NCBI GenBank assembly: GCA_012728975.1
Contig: JAAYDZ010000006.1
Span: forward strand, 28,753-92,752
Length of the DNA stretch: 64,000 nt
Reading direction: 5' to 3'
From: Bacteroidales bacterium
GTDB lineage: Bacteria; Bacteroidota; Bacteroidia; Bacteroidales; UBA932
Both the position numbers and the translations under genes were made by a program. A model generated the notes under the pieces. It had not been told where the DNA came from. It saw nothing but the letters and a program-made list of their open reading frames with translations, and made no database searches. Below, one piece after another: positions 29,301 to 37,238 of this stretch; position 1 is the first letter of the stretch; each line of letters begins with the position of its first letter.

Positions 29301-29613
29301 CTGTCTGATAAAGTTTTACCCCACAATTGAGGGCAGTCTGACCACCAAATGCCAGCAGGATACCTTGGGGACGCTCTTTCTCTATTACTTTCTCTACGAA
29401 ATATGGGGTTACGGGGAGGAAATATATTTTGTCTGCAACACCTTCGGATGTCTGAACTGTGGCAATATTGGGGTTGATGAGGACTGTATGTATTCCCTCT
29501 TCTTTCATGGATTTTAGGGCCTGTGAACCCGAATAGTCAAATTCGCCCGCCTCACCGATTTTGAGTGCGCCTGAACCCAGCAGGAGGACTTTCTTGATAC
29601 TTGTATCTATCAT
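26386..29613 (-). CDS. carB: carbamoyl-phosphate synthase large subunit
   Basis: 1075 aa duplicated ATP-grasp; [52 protein letters not shown], C-terminal MGS-like domain. Confidence 0.96.
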   Translation of the reverse strand: [1075 protein letters not shown]

Positions 29614-30704
29614 AGTGCTGTCAGAAAAATGTCAAAAAGATAACTGGTGTCTTTGGGGTTTCCGGTCATCTCAGGAAAGAACTGGGTAGAGAAAAACTTT
29701 TTACTCTTGTGTCGGATCCCTTCGTTAGTACCATCATTCAGGTTGGTGAAAATGGGTTCCCAATCCTTGCCGAGTGTGGTTGTGTCCACAGCATAACCGT
29801 GGTTCTGTGTAGTGATGTAGCATCTCTTGCTATCGGTAGCCTGTACGGGCTGGTTGTTGCTACGGTGACCATATTTGAGCTTGAATGTCTCTGCTCCCGC
29901 AGCCCTTGCAAGTAGCTGGTGCCCCATACAGATGCCAAATATAGGTTTGCCGAGAGTCATTGTATGGCGAATATGGCCAATCGTGGCAGTGCAAAATTCA
30001 GGATTTCCCGGGCCGCTGGATATAAGCAGACCGTCGTAACGGCCGACCGATCCCTCGTTGAAATTATAATCCCAGGGGACTCTGATTACTTCGATGTTTT
30101 TGGATATGAGATAACGAAGTATGCTATGTCTGATTCCGCAATCTATAAGTACCACTCTCTTTGAGCGGATGGGAGCAGGGTAGGTGATGACCTCCTTGCA
30201 GCTTACTTTGGCCACCAGGCTGGTGGTATTTGGATCTTCCACATCCCATTCGGGTGATGAGCCCTCGGGAATAATCCTTCCGAGCATCGATCCATTGTCG
30301 CGGATAACTTTTGTGAGTTCCCGGGTATCGACTCCGTAAATGGCAGGTATCCTATTTTCGCGAAGCCACTGGTCAAGACTTTTAACTGCGCTCCAGTGAC
30401 TGTATTTCAGTGAATAGTCGGATATTATCAGCCCACGGACGTGAATTCTCTCAGACTCGAAATGTTGCTGAATTCCTCCAATAGTTATCGCTTCAGGAAC
30501 TCCGTAATTACCTATCAGAGGATAAGTTGCACAGAGTATCTGACCTTCGTAAGAGGGGTCGGTCAACGCCTCAGGATATCCAGTCATAGTAGTGGAAAAT
30601 ACCACCTCGCCATCCGCAGGTGCCATATAACCAAACGAATAGCCCTGAAATTCAAGGCCATTATCCAATTGAACGCTAGATAGGGATCTGTTGAGCAGTT
30701 GCAT
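29610..30704 (-). CDS. carA: carbamoyl-phosphate synthase small subunit
   Basis: FQGYSFGYMAPADGEVVFSTTMTGYPEALTDPSYEGQI, GICMGHQLLARAAGAETFKLKYGHR; ATGA overlap with carB. Confidence 0.96.
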   Translation of the reverse strand: MQLLNRSLSSVQLDNGLEFQGYSFGYMAPADGEVVFSTTMTGYPEALTDPSYEGQILCATYPLIGNYGVPEAITIGGIQQHFESERIHVRGLIISDYSLKYSHWSAVKSLDQWLRENRIPAIYGVDTRELTKVIRDNGSMLGRIIPEGSSPEWDVEDPNTTSLVAKVSCKEVITYPAPIRSKRVVLIDCGIRHSILRYLISKNIEVIRVPWDYNFNEGSVGRYDGLLISSGPGNPEFCTATIGHIRHTMTLGKPIFGICMGHQLLARAAGAETFKLKYGHRSNNQPVQATDSKRCYITTQNHGYAVDTTTLGKDWEPIFTNLNDGTNEGIRHKSKKFFSTQFFPEMTGNPKDTSYLFDIFLTAL

Positions 30705-30727
30705 GTATGATGCGTTTTAAGATTGTG

Positions 30728-30735
30728 CAAAGATA
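30728..30735 (-). promoter_or_regulatory. putative -7 box TATCTTTG for carAB
   Basis: TAnnTTTG on minus strand. Confidence 0.5.
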
Positions 30736-30768
30736 GTCATTTCATTGTGACTTGTGTGATTTTTTCAC

Positions 30769-30776
30769 TATTTTTG
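30769..30776 (+). promoter_or_regulatory. putative -7 box TATTTTTG
   Basis: TAnnTTTG with TTG about 21 nt upstream. Confidence 0.5.
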
Positions 30777-30817
30777 CCCACCTATCAGTTTACCACTAAT
30801 TAGAAAAATACTGCGAT

Positions 30818-32431
30818 ATGAAATTTAATAATTCCACATTATTGCTTATATCACTCCTTTTCCTGAGCACGAATCTCTACGCACAGGAGCTTTACGATCG
30901 TATGGATGATCAGTACAAGGAGAGTTGTACCTCCATTATGGTAGCCTCCGGAGCTTCATCCGACGGCTCAGTGATGATAGGGCACACCTGTGATTCCAAC
31001 TACCGCACCTGGCTTACTATCGAGCCACGAAAGAATTTCTCAATTGGTGATATGGAATCTGTCTATGAAGGTATGATGCATAACGAGGAGCCCTGGGATA
31101 TGCGCAATGTGGTGGAAAAGGGACGTATTCCCGTGGTTGGGACAGAGACCTATAGATTTTTGAATGTGGCTTATCCCTGCCTTAATGAAAAACAGCTTGC
31201 CATCGGTGAAACCACTACTGAGGGACGTCCTGAACTGCGCAACAAAGCCGGTATGTTTTATATTGAGGAGCTCCAAAGAATGGCACTTCAATATTGCAAA
31301 ACAGCCCGCGAAGCCATCGCATTGATGGGTCGTCTGGGTGAAGAGTATGGTTATGCAGATTGGGGAGAATGTCTTACTGTGGCTGATAAAAATGAAGTAT
31401 GGCACTTCGAAATATATGGTTCGGGCCCGGGCAACCCCAGCGCTATCTGGGTAGCACAGAGGATTCCTGATGACCACGTAGGGATATCTGCCAACATTCC
31501 CCGAATTGGAAAGGTGGATTTCAATGATAAAGAAAATTTTATGTATAGCCGTGACATAAAGGAACGAGCCAAGAAAACCGGTTTTTGGGACGGCAAAGAG
31601 GATTTTATATTTCATAAGATAGTATCGGGAAGAAAACCTTTTTCTATTCGCGAATTTTTCGTATTATCCACTCTTGCACCTTCGCTCGGCCTCACTTATG
31701 ATGCTGAAGAACTTCCCTTCTCCGTCAAACCTGACGAGAAGGTGACACCTGAAAAGATGTTTGAGCTCTACCGTTCGACCTACGAGGGCACCGAATATGA
31801 CATAGTAAAGGATCTCTCCTACACGGCACATAGACGCGTGCGCCAGACTGATGGCATATACAAGGAGTATGACGAGAAAGTCTATCCTATATCTGCATTT
31901 ATGCCGAATGATCTTCAGAATTTGCTCAACGAGATCAAACCCGGTATTGTTGGGAGATATCGTGCTATCGCCCTTGTGAGATGCTCCTATTCACATATCA
32001 TTAGACTCCGCAACTGGCTTCCGGATGAAGTCGGTGGTGTGGCTTACTTTGCCTTTGACAACCCTGCTCAAACCCCCAGAATTCCAATCTATGCAGGCGC
32101 AACTGAGCTGCCTCAGAGTTTTGGAGTATGTGGACAGCATCGCTATCGTGAAGATGCAGCGATATGGGCCTTCAGAGAGACCAATCGCATTGCCGCAATC
32201 AATTGGGACAAGACCAGAAAGATCATAGAGCCGGAGATGGCTGCCTACGAAAGAAGTATGATGGCTTCTACAATGCTGGAAGATCAGGCTGTAGCTCTAC
32301 TCAAAGAGGGCAAAAACGAGGAGGTAGAAGAGTTGCTCAATCAACATACAAGTTCGTTTGCTGCCTCCGTTATGGCCCGTTGGCGTGAGCTCAAAGGCCG
32401 AATCCTGGAAATATTTATTAGAAGTATGTAG
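30818..32431 (+). CDS. C69 family dipeptidase (Ntn hydrolase)
   Basis: Signal peptide; CTSIMVASGASSDGSVMIGHTCDSN; IGETTTEGRPEL. Confidence 0.88.
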   Translation: MKFNNSTLLLISLLFLSTNLYAQELYDRMDDQYKESCTSIMVASGASSDGSVMIGHTCDSNYRTWLTIEPRKNFSIGDMESVYEGMMHNEEPWDMRNVVEKGRIPVVGTETYRFLNVAYPCLNEKQLAIGETTTEGRPELRNKAGMFYIEELQRMALQYCKTAREAIALMGRLGEEYGYADWGECLTVADKNEVWHFEIYGSGPGNPSAIWVAQRIPDDHVGISANIPRIGKVDFNDKENFMYSRDIKERAKKTGFWDGKEDFIFHKIVSGRKPFSIREFFVLSTLAPSLGLTYDAEELPFSVKPDEKVTPEKMFELYRSTYEGTEYDIVKDLSYTAHRRVRQTDGIYKEYDEKVYPISAFMPNDLQNLLNEIKPGIVGRYRAIALVRCSYSHIIRLRNWLPDEVGGVAYFAFDNPAQTPRIPIYAGATELPQSFGVCGQHRYREDAAIWAFRETNRIAAINWDKTRKIIEPEMAAYERSMMASTMLEDQAVALLKEGKNEEVEELLNQHTSSFAASVMARWRELKGRILEIFIRSM

Positions 32432-32520
32432 TATGTAGTGTGTAGTGTGTAGTGTGTAGTGTGTAGTGTGTAGTGTGTAGTGTGTAGTGTGTAGTGTGTA
32501 GTGTGTAGTGTGTAATATGT
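32423..32520. repeat. heptanucleotide array F: 2x AGTATGT, 11x AGTGTGT, 1x AATATGT
   Basis: 14 contiguous units in perfect 7-nt phase; supplies the TAG stop (32429-32431) of the preceding gene and fills nearly the whole gap to the next ATG. Confidence 0.98.
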
Positions 32521-32529
32521 ATTTATAAG

Positions 32530-33321
32530 ATGAGTATAAAAGGACTGAAAAATTTTCGTGATCTCGGTGGTATCAAAGCTGGGGATAAGCATCTTAGAAA
32601 GGGATTTCTATTTCGTAGTGAAGTACCGGTGAAGGTCTCTGCAGAGGAGATGCTTCGATTTAGAACCCCGTTTGAGATAGATATGTTAATTGATCTTCGC
32701 ACACAATATGAAGCGGAAGAGAAGCCCTATACTCTACCCGAAGGAGTGGAGTATCTCCATATGCCTATGTTCGAAGAATCATTGATGGGCATAACCAGAG
32801 ATTCAGGCTCTAGTGTTGGTAAATATCTTATTCGCAAATATAATAGAAAGGAGATAAGGCACCATCTTCCGGATATTGAAAAACTCTACATAGATGTGAT
32901 GAAAGAAAAGTCTGTTTTGGAGATGACAGGCAAAGTCATGCGACAGGTAATTTCCAATACTCTAGAGTGGAAGTCAACTCTATTTCACTGTTCATGGGGC
33001 AAGGATAGAGCCGGGGTCCTGGCTGCTTTTCTTCTTTCCCTCTTGGGTGTTGGTATGGCGGAGATTGTGAAAGATTATACCTATACCAACAGAGCCGTAA
33101 GATCCAAAGCGATACAGTACGCTGTACTTGTATTTCTCTTCAAACAAGATAGGGTTGCCGCGAGAAAGGTGTGGCGTGGATCTCTCGCAAAGCCCAATTA
33201 TATCAGAGGCGTATTTGAGGCAATCGAGAGTGATTACGGTTCGACTGAAAATTTCTTCAGGGAAGCCCTTGGTATCAGTGACGAATTGCGTGATGCTTTT
33301 CGCGACAGGATGTTAATTTGA
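32530..33321 (+). CDS. tyrosine-protein phosphatase (Y_phosphatase3-like)
   Basis: NFRDLGGIKAGDKHLRKGFLFRSEVP; active-site HCSWGKDRAG. Confidence 0.85.
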   Translation: MSIKGLKNFRDLGGIKAGDKHLRKGFLFRSEVPVKVSAEEMLRFRTPFEIDMLIDLRTQYEAEEKPYTLPEGVEYLHMPMFEESLMGITRDSGSSVGKYLIRKYNRKEIRHHLPDIEKLYIDVMKEKSVLEMTGKVMRQVISNTLEWKSTLFHCSWGKDRAGVLAAFLLSLLGVGMAEIVKDYTYTNRAVRSKAIQYAVLVFLFKQDRVAARKVWRGSLAKPNYIRGVFEAIESDYGSTENFFREALGISDELRDAFRDRMLI

Positions 33322-34587
33322 TTCAATGAGTTCGAGAAGTCGGTCGATAGCCTCCTCCTGAGGGACAGAGCGCATTACCGGTGTTTTTCCACGGTAAAGT
33401 GTCACTTTACCGCCTCCTTCACCCACATAGCCCCAATCGGCGTCTGCCATTTCACCCGGACCGTTTACTATACAGCCCATTATTGCGATACGGACACCTT
33501 TAAGATGAGAGGTACGTCGCTTCACCTCATTGAATGTCTCTTCCAAATTGTATTGAGTACGACCACAACCCGGACAGGCAATATACTCTGGTCTGGTAAA
33601 TTTTCTGCGGCAGGCTTGCAGCAAAAGATCTCTGAAATATTCCGTTTTTTCTACTGCCAATGGCTCGCCGGCAATGGTAGCTCCGCTCAGGTCGATATCA
33701 TCAATCTTGCAGTCGAGCAGTGTCGGCCCATATTTGCAGGAGGCGCGTATTATCCATTCATTCCAGTTTTCTGCCCTCACAGGGCCCTCAGAGGCCATTT
33801 GACAGGAATTGACAATCTCTTTTCCTACAGCGATCTCATTGATCGGATTCTCGGTAAGTGATACACGTATGGTATCTCCAATGCCCTCGCTCAAAAGCGC
33901 GGAAATGCCCACAGCTGACTTGATGCGTCCTTCATCGCCGTTGCCAGCCTCGGTAACTCCCAGGTGGAGAGGATATATCCTTCCCATCTTTACCATCTCT
34001 TCATGGACAAGGCGGTATGCATCGCTCATAACTCTTGTGTTACTTGCTTTGAGCGAAATAACCACCTTATGGAAATCTTTTTCTATACACATCTGCAGCC
34101 ACTCCACCACAGCTTCCTTCATCGCAGAAGGGGTATTACCGTAGAGTTCGGTAATTCGTGTGCCGAGAGAGCCGTGATTGAGTCCGATCCTGATAGCCGT
34201 GCCATATTCTCGACATTTGTCCAGTAGTAGGGAGAACTTATTACAAGCCTCCTCATGCACCGGCGCAAAATTACCCGGATTAATACGCACCTTCTCCGCA
34301 ACTTCCGCCGCTGCAAGAGCTACATTGGCTGAAAAGTGAACATCTGCCACTAGAGGTGTCATTATGCCTTCAGAGCGCAGTATGGCTTTTATCTGACGCA
34401 GTGTTTCGATTTCCTTGAGTCCCTGAGTAGTTAGACGGATGATATCGGCTCCTGCAGCAGCCATTTCACGACACTGTGCTACGGATGCAGCGATATCCCG
34501 GGTATCGGTATTGCACATTGTCTGGACCGAAACCGGAGCACCTCCTCCGATCCGTACTCCTCCAATTTCAAATGACACTCTTTCCAT
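33313..34587 (-). CDS. ispG: 4-hydroxy-3-methylbut-2-en-1-yl diphosphate synthase
   Basis: PVSVQTMCNTDTRD, VADVHFSANVALAA, IRIGLNHGSLG, YIACPGCGRTQYNLEE, IMGCIVNGPGEMADADWGYVG. Confidence 0.95.
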   Translation of the reverse strand: MERVSFEIGGVRIGGGAPVSVQTMCNTDTRDIAASVAQCREMAAAGADIIRLTTQGLKEIETLRQIKAILRSEGIMTPLVADVHFSANVALAAAEVAEKVRINPGNFAPVHEEACNKFSLLLDKCREYGTAIRIGLNHGSLGTRITELYGNTPSAMKEAVVEWLQMCIEKDFHKVVISLKASNTRVMSDAYRLVHEEMVKMGRIYPLHLGVTEAGNGDEGRIKSAVGISALLSEGIGDTIRVSLTENPINEIAVGKEIVNSCQMASEGPVRAENWNEWIIRASCKYGPTLLDCKIDDIDLSGATIAGEPLAVEKTEYFRDLLLQACRRKFTRPEYIACPGCGRTQYNLEETFNEVKRRTSHLKGVRIAIMGCIVNGPGEMADADWGYVGEGGGKVTLYRGKTPVMRSVPQEEAIDRLLELIESN

Positions 34588-34644
34588 ATTATCCTATATT
34601 TTCGAAGAGGGACAAATGGCCCGATATTATTAATATATCTTATT

Positions 34645-34742
34645 CCACACTCACACCCGCACCCCGTAACCCGCAACGCTTAACCCACACCCCGTACCGC
34701 GCAACTCGCAACCCGTAACCTGCACCTCGTACCCCGACTCAC
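34645..34742. repeat. heptanucleotide array G (GYAACCC type)
   Basis: CCACACT CACACCC GCACCCC GTAACCC GCAACGC TTAACCC ACACCCC GTACCGC GCAACTC GCAACCC GTAACCT GCACCTC GTACCCC GACTCAC: 14 units in perfect phase. Confidence 0.95.
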
Positions 34743-35425
34743 CAAAGATGGACAAATAGTCCGACGCTTAGCATTATGTTGCGCGGATAGCACAACATCC
34801 AGTACTGGTCGCTGAATTTATTGGTATGATAGATACTGCAGAGTGAAAATTTATAGTTGCCTTCAATCTGAATTTCGAAGGGCTTGAAGACCACTGCCAG
34901 ACCTAGACCTCCCAGGATCCCATAGTCATGGCGAAGATCATACTGATCCCATCCGCTTTCCCTTGCCGTCGAGATACGGTATCCGTAATATCCACCCGCA
35001 TTCACCAATAGTCTGAATCGAGAAAAGTCTATTTTAAACTGTGAAACCAGCGGAATTTCGATAATCTCATACCTTTCACCCCACTGTTCGTATTTTGAAG
35101 AATAACCCTCCTCACCGTACTTTACACCAAACTGTATTCCAAAGTTGAAAAGCTGATCCCATAGGGCGTGGTAATAGGTGTAGAGCAGGGAGAAGTTCAT
35201 TGGACACTGAAGATATTCTTCACCGACTGTAGGGGAGGAGCTCACCGTACAGAAGCTATAACCATATCTGACTCCTAGCATATGGATGCTTTTAAATTTT
35301 TGCTGAGGTGCAATTGAGTCGATATTGGCAAAATCATCGTCTAGATCAGCGATGATTATATTTTCCTGGCTGTATGACTGGAAAAAGAGCAGTGTCGCAA
35401 ATAGTGTCAAAAGTAGCCTTTTCAT
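34739..35425 (-). CDS. outer-membrane beta-barrel-like hypothetical protein
   Basis: Signal peptide; porin-like beta-rich sequence (GVRYGYSFCTVSS..., LGLAVVFKPFEIQIEGNYKFSL). Confidence 0.6.
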   Translation of the reverse strand: MKRLLLTLFATLLFFQSYSQENIIIADLDDDFANIDSIAPQQKFKSIHMLGVRYGYSFCTVSSSPTVGEEYLQCPMNFSLLYTYYHALWDQLFNFGIQFGVKYGEEGYSSKYEQWGERYEIIEIPLVSQFKIDFSRFRLLVNAGGYYGYRISTARESGWDQYDLRHDYGILGGLGLAVVFKPFEIQIEGNYKFSLCSIYHTNKFSDQYWMLCYPRNIMLSVGLFVHLW

Positions 35426-37218
35426 TTGAACATCTCCTTAATATTGATAGTTTGCTCGAGGTCTGTCATCTCGGGAAGTGTCAAGATATAGACCCCGGGA
35501 GAGGGCTGGTACATACGTACCTTTTCCGGCTGCCTTCTATCGAGGAAGTTGCCTGAGTCAAACAATCCATTCTTGTTACGGTCTTCAGTGATTCGTATTG
35601 AATATTCCTGTGGTTTGAGATAGGGGAAAAGTAGCGAAGTGTCCCTCTCAATATTATATTTTCGGAAGACACTCTTACGATCCTTGTCCACAAGCTCTAC
35701 TATGTATCTTGTATCGACACCACTCAACACGATAGTGATGGAGCAGGCATCCTCGCTCTTTGGAAGGTTAAATTTGGTCTTTACCTCAGCATTGGGGAGA
35801 TTGTTAAGATCAAAAAAGGAGCCCTGGGGTACCGTGAGCTCATATTCGTGTCCATCCCTAATTTCCCTGTCCATGTGCATTATGAAACGTCTTATTTCCT
35901 GAGGGTCCTGTTCAAACTTAAATGAAATTGTATCTGTCTGGTGTCTGGGATTGGTCACGGTCAGAAAGAGCATTTCTTTATTCCATCGAATTATCGGAAG
36001 TGCAGAGGTGAGACTGATACCGTCTTGTGCAATGTTTTCATTTTTTGCAACGACATTAAATTTGAATACGGTATCTTTTGGCTGTTCTTGTCTCTGTTGT
36101 TGGCTGTCGGGAGTCTCCGGCAAGGGCACTGCCAGAGAGAGATTTTCTATCGTATCACGAAGATGCCCCGTAGAGTCTGTAAACTTGTAACTCAATTTTA
36201 GCAGTAAACTGTCCTCTAGCTTATAGTGTGTATTGATCCAAAAATCCAGGCTATCCTTTCTTGGGGCATATTGGATTATTATACAACTGTCCGCTACTCC
36301 GAAAAAATCCAAACCTGATATCTCGACATCAGGAGCGTTGAAAGAGAGGAATCCCGATTTTTCGCTTCTTCTGCCACTATTTTTAAGAAACTGGATGCTT
36401 TGGACTTCCGTAAACATCAAAAGTTCATACATGGAGTGTCTAGCCTGACATGCAAGCGTGTCTTTCATGTCGAAAGGTTCCAGTTCGTATATTGAGTCGC
36501 GGACTACATCTACAGGTTGGATAAGTGTGTCCAGAAAGGCAATCTGGTCTTTTGTGGGATCATATTTGCTATCATTATCGCTATCTGTAAATGCAACAAT
36601 GCGATAGAGTGTGTCTGCAATGTTTCTGATAGCGAAAAAGCCCCAATCGTCACTCTTTGCAGCTGCATCGGGAAATACATTGAAACAGGCGGAATCGGAG
36701 TGATCGGTATAGAGGGCTACAAGTGCCCTTTTAACTGGTTGAAGAGTTTGGCAGTCTATAATGTTACCGGTGATATAGAGTGAATCTATAGTATCGCCTG
36801 TCGAAAAAGCATAGACAAGTCTTGGAGCGATATTGCCCTCATTGTTGTCGGCAAGACCTTGCCCGAAATCGATTGTATAAGTCCTGTTTTCAGCAAGCGT
36901 ATCGGGAATTGAAAAAACTATACTCTTACCCTTTATCTTGTGGGTTATTCTCTTTTTCATCGGAGGAGAGAGATAGATCTCTGAGGCACTCTTCACTATC
37001 GTATATTCGTTATAGACCAAAGCGATTTTGCCATCATATCTGGGGAAATTTGTAGCATTGAAGTCGGGAGTTATCTTTAGAAGAATGGGTGGTATAGTAT
37101 CTTTAGGGCCTCCGCTAGGGGGCGTTGTGGTATTGGCGCATGATTTTGAAAATAGTAGACAAAATATAAACCCTATCAGGGCCAGCGCAGTCGTCAATAC
37201 TCTTCTATTCTCTTGCAT
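35422..37218 (-). CDS. Ig-like (SbsA_Ig type) domain lipoprotein
   Basis: CANTTTPPSGGPKDTIPPILLKITPDFNATNF; DRNKNGLFDSGNFLDRRQPEKV; ATGA overlap with 34739-35425. Confidence 0.75.
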   Translation of the reverse strand: MQENRRVLTTALALIGFIFCLLFSKSCANTTTPPSGGPKDTIPPILLKITPDFNATNFPRYDGKIALVYNEYTIVKSASEIYLSPPMKKRITHKIKGKSIVFSIPDTLAENRTYTIDFGQGLADNNEGNIAPRLVYAFSTGDTIDSLYITGNIIDCQTLQPVKRALVALYTDHSDSACFNVFPDAAAKSDDWGFFAIRNIADTLYRIVAFTDSDNDSKYDPTKDQIAFLDTLIQPVDVVRDSIYELEPFDMKDTLACQARHSMYELLMFTEVQSIQFLKNSGRRSEKSGFLSFNAPDVEISGLDFFGVADSCIIIQYAPRKDSLDFWINTHYKLEDSLLLKLSYKFTDSTGHLRDTIENLSLAVPLPETPDSQQQRQEQPKDTVFKFNVVAKNENIAQDGISLTSALPIIRWNKEMLFLTVTNPRHQTDTISFKFEQDPQEIRRFIMHMDREIRDGHEYELTVPQGSFFDLNNLPNAEVKTKFNLPKSEDACSITIVLSGVDTRYIVELVDKDRKSVFRKYNIERDTSLLFPYLKPQEYSIRITEDRNKNGLFDSGNFLDRRQPEKVRMYQPSPGVYILTLPEMTDLEQTINIKEMFK

Positions 37219-37238
37219 TACTATTGGTTTACTTGCTG

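Noticed and set aside
32423-32520. CRISPR array
   Set aside because: Units are 7 nt with no spacers and no cas genes nearby; this is a simple heptamer tandem array.
32341-32592. ORF encoding (TTHYTLH)n peptide on the minus strand (and similarly 21213-21728 +)
   Set aside because: Translation of the heptamer array in its stop-free orientation; no support as a gene.
33313-33321. 9-bp overlap of convergent phosphatase and ispG ends as a regulatory antisense overlap
   Set aside because: Short tail-to-tail overlaps are common in compact genomes.
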